The notes beneath the pieces were generated by a model. That model was not told the DNA's origin and searched no databases. It saw only the letters and a list, made by a program, of their open reading frames with translations. DNA of 64,000 nucleotides from Steroidobacter gossypii (lineage in GTDB: Bacteria; Pseudomonadota; Gammaproteobacteria; Steroidobacterales; Steroidobacteraceae): NCBI RefSeq assembly GCF_016801985.1, contig NZ_JAEVLS010000003.1, forward strand, positions 186,001 to 250,000, written 5' to 3'. The position numbers and the translations under genes were made by a program. Numbering within the stretch: position 1 is the first letter of the stretch; each line of letters opens with the position of its first letter. Positions 9,230 to 20,800 of this stretch are shown here, one piece after another.

Positions 9230-9296
9230 CGCCGGCGCGGTGACGCGCCGGCGAAAGCCAAGCTCGTACGCACGATTACGCTCAAGCGTACGAGCT
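9230..9296. terminator. Two adjacent perfect hairpins between convergent genes
   Basis: The first is a 10-base-pair stem, CGCCGGCGCG (9230-9239) with CGCGCCGGCG (9244-9253), around a GTGA tetraloop. The second is an 11-base-pair stem, AGCTCGTACGC (9261-9271) with its complement (9286-9296), around a 14-base loop. They fill the gap between two convergent stop codons (9224 and 9306), as expected for bidirectional terminators. Neither has a long T tract. Confidence 0.65.
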
Positions 9297-9305
9297 GGCG
9301 ACACC

Positions 9306-11504
9306 TCAGGGCTGTCGGATGTTGATGTCGTCGTAACGAACCGCGGTCTTGAACGCGGCCAGGCCGTGGCTGCCGCGAGCGTGCGACGTGTCGTTCGCTT
9401 CCAGCATCAAGCGGCCGTTGACATAGAGCCGCAGTGAGCTGCCGATCGCTTCCATGCGCAGAGAGTACCAGGTGCCCAAGGTGACCTGCAGCGGCGCGCT
9501 GTCGAGCACGGTGGTCACGCCATTCACCAGCTTACGCAGCGAAATGGTGTTGTTGTTTCGGGCGGTCACATAGTAGTAGTTCTGATCGTCGACGAAGCGC
9601 GTGATCAGCCCGAACCAACGCTCGCCCGTGGTGGTGAAGCTGGTCGGTTTGGCGCGCGCCTGCAGGATCTGGTCGTCGGCCGCCACGCCGACGATGGCGC
9701 GGGCGCCGCCGGCAAGCGAGGTCTGCGCGAATACCACTGAACTGTCGTTGGCCAACGCCCAAGTGCCGGTCTGCGGCTGCCAGAAAGGATCGAGAATGCC
9801 GCGGCTGTCGAAATCGTCGCTGAACAGCGTGGTCTGCGGGCTCGGTGTCACGATCACGTTGTCGAAGTCTGCGCTGGTTTTGTAGGTGTACAGGCCGGCG
9901 CGGCCGCTGGAGTGCGACGTATCGCTGGCGCGTAACACTTCGTTGCCGTCGATGAAGACGCGAACCAAGGTGCCGATGGCTTCGAGACGTAAGTTATAAG
10001 TGCGCCCGAGCGTCACCGGGAAGCTGGCGGTGTCCAGCGTCACGATCGCGCCGTTCACCAGCTTTCTGAGTTGCACGGAGTTCGTGCTGCGCATGGTGAC
10101 GTAGTAGTAATTGCCCACGTCGGTCTGACGCACGGTCAAGCCGAACCAGCGATCCGAACCGTTGAAGGCGGTGGGCTTCACGTCCGCCTGGATCGATTGA
10201 TTCGCCCAGTCCATGCCGGTGGGCGAGGAGGCCGCGGCGCCAGCGAGACTCGACTGCCGATACACATAGGTGCCACCGGAGGAAACCACCGTGAAACCGC
10301 TGCCGGCGATCGGCGTCCAGGTGCTCGCATTGCCGTCGCCGAAATCGTCGGCGATCACCGCCGGCTGACTCAGATCGGCAGGCAGCTCGAACAGGTAGAC
10401 GCCACCGCCGGCGCTGGCCACCACCGTGCGGCCGTGAATATCCACATCGCCGCCGCCGAATCCGTTCACCTGGGTATCGCTGGTGACCAGCTTGGCCGAG
10501 TAGCTGAAGTTTTGGTTGTCGCTGCTGGTGAACACGGCAATCGAGCCGGCGAATGCAGCGCGCTCCGGATCGTCGAAGCTGGGCACGAGCGCTACCCCGT
10601 TGTTCAGCACCAGATTGCCGGTGCGCCCGGCCCTCAGGGCATCAGGCCGCAGCAGATTTCCGCTGCTCTGTTGATACGGCGGCAGGAAAACATAAGGGCC
10701 GCCCGCGGTCGGAGGCGCGCCGATCAGTAGTGTGTCGTCGGACAGCGCGACGTATTCGTTTTCGCCAAGACCGGAAGGGGACACGGTCGGCGTGGGCACC
10801 AGCATGCGCTCCCAGTTGGCGCCCGAGGTGTTGGTAAACAGGTAAGCCTGGGGACCGCCCACCACGACGCGATTGCCGCTGATGTCCACCTCGCGGCCAT
10901 AGAATTCATCGTCACACCCATCCGGATGCATGGCGCCGGTGAAGTCCTGCACGATCGCGAAACTACCGTCGGCCTGACGTTCAATCAGGCGTCCGTAATA
11001 GCCACAGCCGCCATCGCTCACCAGGAAGCGCCCGGCATCGGCTTCGATATCGAGGCTGTTGGACGCGCCGGCCGTGGAAGGGATACTGATCCAGCCGGTG
11101 GCGGTACGCTCGAAGAAAAGCACTCGGCCGAACGCGACCGCTGCGATCGAGCCGTCCAGTGCGACCGAGATCGGAGTGATGTGTCCGATCCGGTCCTGAA
11201 TCACGGCGGCCAGCTGCGTGACGTATTGCCACTGGCCAGCGGAGTTACGTTCGAAAGCGAACGCCGCCTGCTCGATGCTGCCCGGGTCGCCGCCCGGGTC
11301 GCCGGGGCGGCTGGCGGTGACGATCAGAATGTTTTCGCCAAGCGCCACCGAACCGCAACACTGCCAGCTCGGATCCGGCAAGGTGACTGTCGCTTGTTCC
11401 TCGAGCACCAGTGGCCGGGCGTGCGCGAGACCGCCGAAGCCGGCGACGATCGTAAAAAACAAGGCCAGCGCCCAGCCCGGTGCCGTCCGAAATTGCTGAC
11501 GCAT
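9306..11504 (-). CDS. Secreted protein: beta-propeller-like N-terminal half plus two tandem LamG-like domains
   Basis: 732 residues. I chose ATG 11504 because it follows GGAGGAAAT and opens a clear signal peptide (FRTAPGWALALFFTIVAGFG...AHA). Residues about 35-370 contain repeated blades such as GNRVVVGGPQAYLF and DTLLIGAPPTAGGPYVF, as in FG-GAP/integrin-like or kelch-like propellers. Residues about 378-555 and 558-732 are two copies of one domain. Each starts DDF, contains a RWFGLxxR...NYYYVT core and VRVFIDGNEVL or LRLYVNGRLML, and ends in a K-T-x-x-x-(F/Y)-D-(N/D) strand, which fits a concanavalin-type (LamG/DUF1080-like) jelly roll. It is probably an extracellular or outer-surface binding protein, perhaps for carbohydrate. 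It diverges from the giant exoprotein gene at 11877. No catalytic motif seen. Confidence 0.72.
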   Translation of the reverse strand: MRQQFRTAPGWALALFFTIVAGFGGLAHARPLVLEEQATVTLPDPSWQCCGSVALGENILIVTASRPGDPGGDPGSIEQAAFAFERNSAGQWQYVTQLAAVIQDRIGHITPISVALDGSIAAVAFGRVLFFERTATGWISIPSTAGASNSLDIEADAGRFLVSDGGCGYYGRLIERQADGSFAIVQDFTGAMHPDGCDDEFYGREVDISGNRVVVGGPQAYLFTNTSGANWERMLVPTPTVSPSGLGENEYVALSDDTLLIGAPPTAGGPYVFLPPYQQSSGNLLRPDALRAGRTGNLVLNNGVALVPSFDDPERAAFAGSIAVFTSSDNQNFSYSAKLVTSDTQVNGFGGGDVDIHGRTVVASAGGGVYLFELPADLSQPAVIADDFGDGNASTWTPIAGSGFTVVSSGGTYVYRQSSLAGAAASSPTGMDWANQSIQADVKPTAFNGSDRWFGLTVRQTDVGNYYYVTMRSTNSVQLRKLVNGAIVTLDTASFPVTLGRTYNLRLEAIGTLVRVFIDGNEVLRASDTSHSSGRAGLYTYKTSADFDNVIVTPSPQTTLFSDDFDSRGILDPFWQPQTGTWALANDSSVVFAQTSLAGGARAIVGVAADDQILQARAKPTSFTTTGERWFGLITRFVDDQNYYYVTARNNNTISLRKLVNGVTTVLDSAPLQVTLGTWYSLRMEAIGSSLRLYVNGRLMLEANDTSHARGSHGLAAFKTAVRYDDINIRQP

Positions 11505-11876
11505 ATTTCCTCCCCCGGCGTGATCGTTTTCGATGTGCCATGGCGGAACGCCGGAAAAGGAACAAAGATCCCCGGTCCAGATGCGATGCGAGGCAGGCGC
11601 ATGGTTGCGAAAGCAATGCGGCGGGTAACACACCTGAGCCCGCGTTGCATGCGCAACTCCCACAGCGTCATCGGACCTGCGTCACGTTTGATGCGCGATA
11701 AAGATTGATCCACTTCACGATTGTGCCGTCGGTTTTATGACACCCATCACGTTCCCGGATTAAGTCCATTCGGCTGCGCAGCATTTGGCTACGGTACGCG
11801 CGTCGTTTGTGCCGTAAGTTCTCAGCGGGCTCCCGGTCGACAACGACTCAAATCAACTTCGGACGGGAAGCTGCAG
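11505..11876. promoter_or_regulatory. Divergent control region between the two surface-protein genes
   Basis: These 372 bases lie between the start chosen for the secreted propeller protein (11504, minus) and the start of the giant exoprotein (11877, plus). Open frames cross it on both strands, but they lack ribosome binding sites and would place non-hydrophobic residues before good signal peptides, so I treat it as non-coding. It should contain both promoters. I do not recognise a specific operator or a convincing -35/-10 pair. Confidence 0.4.
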
Positions 11877-14800
11877 ATGCTCAAGCCGTGGGCCCGGATG
11901 CCGCGAGCGGGATTTTTCTGGTGGTTGTCGCAAGCGACGTTGCTAGCGTGGCTCGCCGTGATGTTCACGGCCGGGGCGGTTCACGCCACGCCGTTGATCG
12001 AAGTTCTGACGTTGCAGGATTCGGTCGATCCGGTGCCTGCGGGCGGCGAACTGACGTACTCCGTGCAGGTCAGCAACGTCAGTTCGTCGACGCCCGCCAC
12101 GGGTGTAAGCCTCACCGTTGCGCTACCCGCCGGCACGACGTTCGTTTCCACCGATAACGCGTCTTGCTCACATTCTTCCGGCACGGTCACGTGTTCATTC
12201 GGCACGTTCCCTGCCGAGCACGACGTCCTGTTCGACATCGTCACGCGAGTCACCGCTGCGGGCGGCACGACGCTCACGGCCGTCGCGACCGCGACAGGGG
12301 ATGGCGAAACTCCCAGCACCCTCGAGCAGGAGACGACCGTCATGAACGGCGCCGACCTGACGCTCTCGATGGGCGCGACGCCCGATCCAGTGGCCGCGGG
12401 CGGCGATGTGACTTACACGCTGTCCGTGCAGAACGAAGGGCCGGACGCGTCTTCGAACCTGCAGATCGTCGACACGCTGCCGCCGAACATGACTTATGTG
12501 TCTTCGTCCGGAGCAGGGTGGTCGTGCTCACCCGCGGGCAGTACGGTAACCTGCAATCGCAGCGGCACGCTGGCGAACGGCGCGAGCAGCGTGCTCACCA
12601 TCATCGGTCGGGTGCAGAATTCGCTGAGCGGCTCGCTCACCAACTCGGCCACCTTGAGCGCCGACACTGCCGACGGGGTGCCCAACAACAACACTGCCAC
12701 TGCATCGGTGAACGTCATCGCCGGCGCGGATCTGACTCTCACCAAGCTCGCCTCGCCAACGCCGATGATTTCGGCTGCGCCTGCGACCTTCACCTTGCAG
12801 CCACGCAACGCCGGGCCCGATCCGGCGGCGGACGTCACCGTCGTCGATACATTGCCAACGGGTTTCACCGCCATCGCGGCCAGCGGCTCGAACTGGTCGT
12901 GCTCGGTGGATCAAGCGACGCGCCTGGTGACGTGTACGCGCGCGTCGATGCCGGTGGGGGCGAGCGACGACATCACGATCACGGCGACGGCGCCGGATGA
13001 CACCGTTGTGCCGCCGGGCGGCATGACCACGAGCAACACGGCCAACGTCACTGGCGCCACGTCCGATCCGGACAATGGCAACAACGATGGCAGTGTCGAC
13101 ATCACCATTCAGCGCGATGGCGCCGACATGTCCATCCAGAAGAGCAAGTCGCCCAACCCGGTCGCGGCAGGCTCGCCCCTTACCTCCGTCATGCAGGCCA
13201 CTAACAATGGTCCGCGTGCGCTGGATGCGGATGACACCATCACGATCATCGACACGCTGGCAGCAGGGGAGAGCTATGCAGGCGCTTCACCGTTTACCGA
13301 TAACGGCTGGACGTGCACCTACAGCGCGCCAGCATTCACGTGTTCGCGCCCCGGGCCGTTGGCGGTGGGCCAGACTACGCCGCAGCTGACGCTCATCACG
13401 ACGGCGGCAGCGCCGACTTCCCTCACCAATACGGCATGCGTCGCGCTCGCGGGCTCGCAGACCGATCCGAACAACACCAACGATTGCGCCAGCGCGAATT
13501 CGAGCTCGACGGCCGCGCACGGCGATCTGCGCATCACGAAGACGCAGAACCTGTCGACGGTGACCGCGACGGACACGTCCATCACGTACACGCTCACAAT
13601 CGCCAACGACGGTCCGCAGGATTCCGCGAACGTAGTGGTTCGCGATGTCATTCCGATGCGCACCACAGTGGTCGCTGGCACGCCCACCGTCATCAACGCG
13701 AGCGCCGGGCTCGGCAGTAAAGGATCGGCCGGCAATTGCAGCGTCGCGGCGCAGGTCGTGACTTGCGATTATCCGACACTGCTTTTCGAGAGTGCCGGTA
13801 CGGGCGCGCCGAACACACCGGAAACCGCGGTCATCACCATCACGGTGGCACGGCCGATGGCGGACGGTGCGTTCACCAATACCGCGACCATCACTTCGAC
13901 CAACGTCGGCGATCCGGATCATGCCGACAATACTTCGTCGGTGAACACCACGGTCGAGCCGGTGGTGGATGTGCAGGTCGAAGCCAAGACGGTGACGCCG
14001 TCCGCCGTCGAAGCGGGCGTGAATGCGACGTACGTGATCACCTTCAGCAATCGCGGTCCGTCGACGGCGCAGGACGTCACGCTGACGGATCAGTTCAATC
14101 TGCCGGGTGGCGATGCGGGCTACGAGGTGATATCGATCACCGCCAGCAAGGGAACCTGCAACCCGCACGACCCGGTGGCTCACCGCATCGATTGCAACAT
14201 CGGCACGCTGGCCGCAAACGAAGCGCAGACCGTGCAGGTGGTGGTGCGTCCCATCTGGATGGCGTCGCCGCCCATGGGGCGCAATCTGCCAAACACGGCC
14301 ACGATCGCAACCACTACGTTCGACTCGGATGCGAGCAACGATGCGCGCAGCGCGACGCTGGATATCACAGCGGCCGAGGTCGATCTGATCTCCAACGTCT
14401 CGGATGTTTCCAGCTTCGTGGGCGTAACGGCGGATCCGCTGGCGTACGACGGCGGCGCGCCGGACACGAACCTCATCACCTACCGGGTTACGGTGAGCAA
14501 TCTCGGACCGTCCGAGGCGACCTCGGTCGATTTCGTCAACACCTTCACGCCGCCGGGCGGGCGTCAGGTCACCTTCCTGTGCGATTCGTCCGATCCACTC
14601 TCATGTGCTGGTACGCCCATCTGTAGCAGCATCACCGCCGGGACCGTCATTGGCACGCCTCAGCAAGTCACTTGCGCCGCCGGCGACATGGAGGCCGGCA
14701 GCTCGTTCACCCGCTACCTTCGGTATCGCGTGGAGACGGCGCCCGGGCCGACCGGCGACGCCTATCAAAGCGCGGTCACGGTCGACTCGAACGAGAATGA

Positions 14801-17800
14801 ACCCAATACCGGCAACAACAACGCGCAGGAGCCCACTGCGGTGCGCGCCAAAGCGGACCTGCAGGTGAGCAGCAAGACCGCGCTGATCAGCTCTCCGCCG
14901 TTACAGTACGGCCAGGAATTCCAGTGGCGGATCGTGGTCGCCAACAACGGCCCCGGCACGGCGTATCAAACGACTCTGACCGATACGTTGCCTGCGCACA
15001 TGGTGCTCACGATGCCGTTCACCGCCGTCGTGACCCCGTCCGGCAGCTGCACCAACACCGGCAACACTCAATTCTCCTGCGATCTCGGCGATATGCTGGC
15101 CGGCGCGGGACAGGAGCGCACGATCACGGTGAATGTGCGCATCGACCGTCCGGCTTCGCCGCCGTATCCATCGACCTATAGCAACACCGCCTCGGTCACC
15201 ACGACCTACAGCGTCGATCCGATCTCGAGCAACAACTCGAACAGCGGGTCGGTGAGCCTGGTGAAGTCGAGCATCGCGGGCACGGTCTATCGCGACAACG
15301 ACAACGACGGCGTGCTGGAGGCGGGCGAAGGCGGCATCGCCGGCGTTTCGCTCACGCTGACGGGCCAGGATGTCTTCGGCAACGCCGTGACTCGCAGCGC
15401 CACGACGGATGCCAGCGGCAACTATATCTTCGACAACCTCGAGCAATCGAACGCCACGGGCTACACGATCACGCAGTCGCAGCCGGCAGGTTACAGCGAC
15501 GGTCTGGAGACGGCAGGCGTCGGCACCGGCGCGAATCCGCCTGGTGGAGTCGTGTCGGCCGCGCCGGACTCGCAGACCATTTCGAACATCGTCCTCGACA
15601 AGGATCAGATCGCCAGCGGTTATAACTTCGGCGAGCTGCGTCTGAACTCGCTGGCCGGCCGGGTGTTCGCCGACGTCGACAACGACGGTGTGTTCGATAC
15701 CGGCGCCATCAGCGATCGCGCTTTGCAGGATGTGGAGATCACACTCACGGGCACCGATGTGCGCGGCGGGGCCGTCAACCTCGTGACCAACACCGACAGC
15801 ACCGGCAACTACACGTTCAGCAACGTGCTGCCGGGTAGCTATCGAATCATCGAAACGCAACCCGTGCGGTATCTCGATGGAGTGCACACCGCGGGCACGC
15901 CGGCCGGCGACATCTCGGTCAACGACGAAGTTGCGTTGGATGTCACAGATCAGGACGGCACGGGCTACAACTTCGGCGAGCAGGGCGGCACGATCAGTGG
16001 CCGCGTGTGGCGCGACGCCAATCGCGATGGCGTGCTCGATGCCGGCGAGGTGGGAATCAACAACGTCACGGTCACCTTGACCCAGACCGATCCGCTCGGC
16101 TCGTTCACGCTGGTCACAACCACGAACGCCACCGGCAACTACAGTTTCTACACAGTGCCGGCTGGAACATTCACGATCACCGAGTCGCAGCCCGCGGGCT
16201 TCGGCAGCACCACGCCGAACAGCATCGCTGGGATCACGATTGCCGCCGGCGGGTCCAGCACCGATCACAACTTCGGTGACTCGACGTCGGCACTACAGGG
16301 CACAGTGTTCTTCGATCGCGACGGCAACGGGGCGAATGGCGGCAGCGACACCGGCATCGCTGGCGTGACGCTCGCGCTCACCGGCACGAATGCCGCCGGC
16401 GCTGCTGTGAATCTGAGCACGACCACCGGTGCCGATGGCACGTTCTCCTTCGACGATCTGCTCGCGCCCAACGGCGCCGGCTACACGCTGACGCAAACTC
16501 AACCAGTCGAGTTCGCCAATGGCCAGATCACTGCCGGCTCGGCCGCGGGCACGGTCAATCAGGGCGCGAATCGTGTCAGCGCAATCGCTCTCACCAGCGG
16601 CACGATCGGCAGCGGCTATCTGTTTGCCGAGCTGGGCACGCCGATCTCCGGTGTCGTGTACCGCGACGCCAATCGCAATGGCGTGAAGGAAGCGTCGGAG
16701 CCGGGCATCGCGAATGTCACGATCAGGCTGCGCGACGCGGGCGACACGGTCATTGCGACCACCACGACCGCCGCCAACGGCACATACAGCTTCGCTCCAC
16801 AGCCGGGCGGCAGCTACACCGTCGAACAGGATCAGCCCGCCGGATTCTCGAGCGGCCCCGAGAATGTGAGCAATAGCGTCGCGCTCGCGCTGGTCGCCGG
16901 CACTCCAGGCGTGGTCGATTTCGGTGAGAGCACCGGATCGCTGTCCGGTGTGGTGTTCATCGATGTGGATGAAGATGGCGTGCAGGATGCCGAGGACGTG
17001 GGCGTGCCGGGCGTGACGCTCACGCTGACCGGCACTGATGCGCTGGGCAGTGCGGTCAATAGAAACGTCGTGACCAATGCCTCTGGCCTGTACGTTTTCA
17101 ACGATCTGCTGTCAGGCACGTACACGATCACTGAAACGCAACCTGCCTCGCTGGGCGACGGCTTGGAAGTGCTTGGCGCGGGCAACGTCGGGGGCACCGT
17201 CGGTAACGACGTGTACAGCGCGATTTCGCTCCCCGTTGGCGAGCAGGCGACCGGCTATAACTTCGGTGAGTCCGGCTCGGCGGTCACCGGTGTGGTGTTC
17301 CGTGACTTCAATCGCGACGGCGTTCAACAAGCGGGCGACACGGCGATCGAGAACGTCACGATCACACTGCGCGATGCAAGCAACAACGTGGTCGCCACCA
17401 CGACCACCGCGGCCGACGGCAGCTACATGATCGCCGGCATTCCCGCTGGCAATTACACCGTCGTTGAAACGCAGCCGGCAGGCTATGGCTCGGCGGCAAC
17501 GTCGCCCGACACGGTGGCCGTTGTCGTTCCCACCAACGGCGTCGTGACGGCCTCCTTCGCCGACACGCTGTCGACCTTGGCTGGCGCCGTGTACATCGAC
17601 TTGAACAGCAACGGCGTGCGCGATGCAGGCGAGGCGGGCATCGCTTCGATCACCGTGACGTTGACCGGTACGGATGCAAGCGGCGCCAGCGTCAGCCGCA
17701 GCGTCGGCACAGACTCGACCGGTGCCTTCATGTTCATCGATCTGCTGACCCCCACGGCTGCCGGTTACACGCTGACCCAGCCCACTCAGCCCAGCGCATT

Positions 17801-20800
17801 CGCGGACGGACTCGACACCGCCGGCACGGCAGGCGGCAGCGTCGCGAACGACGTGATCACCGGGATCCACCTCGCGGTGAACACCGACGCGACCGGCTAC
17901 TGGTTCGGTGAAGGCGCCTCGACCATCGGTGGGGTCGTGTTCAAGGATGTGAACGCGAACGGGACGCGCGATGGCGGCGATACCCCGATCGCAAACGTGG
18001 TGATCGTGGCGCGGGACGTTTCAAACACTGTTGTCGCGACCACGACGACCGATGCCAGCGGCGCCTATACATTCGTGGGCTTGCCGGCCGGCAATTACAC
18101 CATCGAAGAGACACAACCGGCAGGTTACGGTAGCAGCACGCCGAATTCCGTCTCGGTGACGGTGAACGTTGGCAGCTCCGCAACTGCGGACTTCGGTGAA
18201 ACCACCTCGAGCATCGCCGGTTTCGTCTGGACGGACACGAACAACAACGGCGTTCGTGATGCCGGTGAGCCGCCGATTGCAGGCGTCGCCATCGCGCTGA
18301 CCGGTACTGACGCTTCCGGCGCATCCATCAGCCTCGCGACCACGACCGATGCGACGGGCGCGTTCCAATTCGTCGATCTGCTGAGTGGCACGTATAGCTT
18401 GAGCGAGACGCAGCCTGCCGCATACGCGGACGGCATGGATGTCGCGGGCACAGCGGGCGGCACGGTTGGCAACGATGTGATTTCCGCCATCGCGCTTCCG
18501 GCAGGCACGGATGCGACGGGCTATGCCTTCGCTGAAATGGGCCAGGCCGTGGTGGGCCGCGTGTGGCGTGACAGTGATCGCGACGGCGTGCTCGGTTCGA
18601 GCGAGGCGGGCATCGCCGCCGTGACCATCACCCTGCGCAGCAATGGCTCGATCATCGCCACCACGACCACCGATGCAGACGGCAACTACTCGTTTGTGAA
18701 TATTCCGGCAGGTCAATACACCGTCGAGGAGACGCAGCCGGCCGGTTACGGCAGTTCCACGCCCGACAGCGTCAATGTCGAGTTGATCGCGGGCGTCGTC
18801 GCGCCGAATGTGAACTTCGGCGACACCGTCGGCAGCATCGTCGGCCGCGTTTATAACGATGCCAACAACAACGGCCGCATCGATGCAGGCGAGCCGGGCA
18901 TCGCCGACGTTGCCATCCAACTCACGGGCACCGACGCACGTGGCAACAACGTGCTGCTGAGCGCGAGCACGGATCGCGACGGTCGGTATCGCTTCGATGA
19001 TGTCGTGGGCGGCACGTACGCGCTGACCGAAACACAACCGACCGGCTATCAGGACGGCACGAACACCGCAGGCACAGCGGGCGGCGCGGTCGCCGGCGAC
19101 ACCATCAGCGCAATCGCGCTCGGTGCACAGGTGGACGCTGCGGACTATCTGTTCGGCGAGCGCGGTGACTCCGCCAGCATCGTGGGTCATGTGTGGCGAG
19201 ATGCCGATCACGACCGCATTCGCGAATCAGGCGAGGCGGTGCTCGCCGACTGGATCGTCGAGCTGTACCAGGGAACGTTGCTGGTGCAGTCGGTGCGCAC
19301 CAATGCGGACGGCGCGTACGAGTTCTCGAATGTCGCCTCCGGCAGCGGCTATGAAATCCGCTTCCGCGAGCCGAGCAGCAATTCCGTGTACGGCAAGGCG
19401 GTCACAAACGAGAGCGGCGTCGATGTTGTCGCCGGCGCGGTCTCGGCGGCGAATCCCGGCGGCGCCGATCCACGCGGCGGTACGCTGCTTGGGATCATTC
19501 TGCCGCCGGGCAGCCAGCTCATCGAACAGAGCTTGCCGCTCGATCCGATGGGCGTGGTCTACGACAGCGTCAGTCGTCAGCCCATTGCTGGCGCGACGGT
19601 CACGCTGAGGGGACCGTCCGGGTTCGATCCGGCCCTGCATCTGCTGGGTGGCGCGAGCAATATCACTCAAGTCACGGGTGCGGATGGTTTCTATCAATTC
19701 CTGTTGCTGACTGGCGCTCCAAGCGGCGACTACTCGATCAGCGTGACTCCGCCCTCCGGCCGTTACATGCCCGGTCCCTCGACCATGATCCCGGTATGCC
19801 CAGGGATTCTGCAGGTCGGCGCGATGCCCGATCCAGCGCTGGTGCAGAGCTCGGTGTCCGCGCCCGCGATCGGTATCGGCAATGTGCAGAGCTGCCCAAG
19901 CAACTCGGTGGGGCTGGCCGCCGGCGTCGATACGACCCAATATTTCCTGGCGTTCAACCTGACGCCGGGCACGTCGGCCGACGTGATCAACAATCACGTG
20001 CCGGTCGATCCCATCCTGCAGGGCGCGATCGTGGTCACCAAGACTACGCCGATGATCAACGTCACTCGCGGCGACCTGGTGCCGTACACGATCACGGCGA
20101 CCAACATGTTGAACGCGACGCTCACCAACGTCGATGTTCGCGACCTGTTGCCGCCGGGCTTCGCTTATCGCAGCGGCACGGCCTCGCTCAACGGCGCGAT
20201 GCTCGAACCGGAACGCGTCGGTCGGCAGCTCACCTGGCGCGATCAAACCTTCGCGCCCAGCGAGACCAAGACCTTCAAGCTGGTGCTGGTGGTCGGCTCC
20301 GGCGTGAGCGAAGGCGAGTACGTGAACCAGGCGTTCGCCTTGAACAATCTGATCGATCCGGGCCTGGCCGATCCGACGCTCTCGAACGTTGCAACCGCGG
20401 CCGTGCGTATCGTGCCGGATCCGGTGTTCGATTGTTCCGATCTGATCGGCAAGGTGTTCGACGATCGCAACGCCAACGGTTATCAGGATCCCGGCGAGCC
20501 CGGCCTGCCAAACGTTCGCGTCGTGACTTTGAACGGCATCATCGTCACCGCGGACGCGGACGGTCGATTCCACGTCGCCTGCGCAGCCATTCCGAACGAA
20601 TACCGTGGCTCGAACTTCGTCATGAAGCTCGATGAGCGCACGTTGCCGTCGGGCTATCGCGTGACGACCGAGAATCCGCGCGACGTTCGCCTGACCCGCG
20701 GCAAGCTCACGAAGTTGAACTTCGGCGCAACCATCCATCGCGTGGTGCGAGTGGAAGTGACCGACGAAGCCTTCGAGCCTGGCTCGACCACATTGCGCGC

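Noticed and set aside
10926-11708. 260-codon plus-strand frame antisense to the secreted propeller protein
   Set aside because: No binding site or motif; overlaps the signal peptide and strong binding site of the minus-strand gene.
15267-20430. Regular direct repeats that could suggest a CRISPR array or satellite DNA
   Set aside because: The period is hundreds of bases and keeps the reading frame; these are protein-domain repeats, with no short identical repeats and unique spacers.
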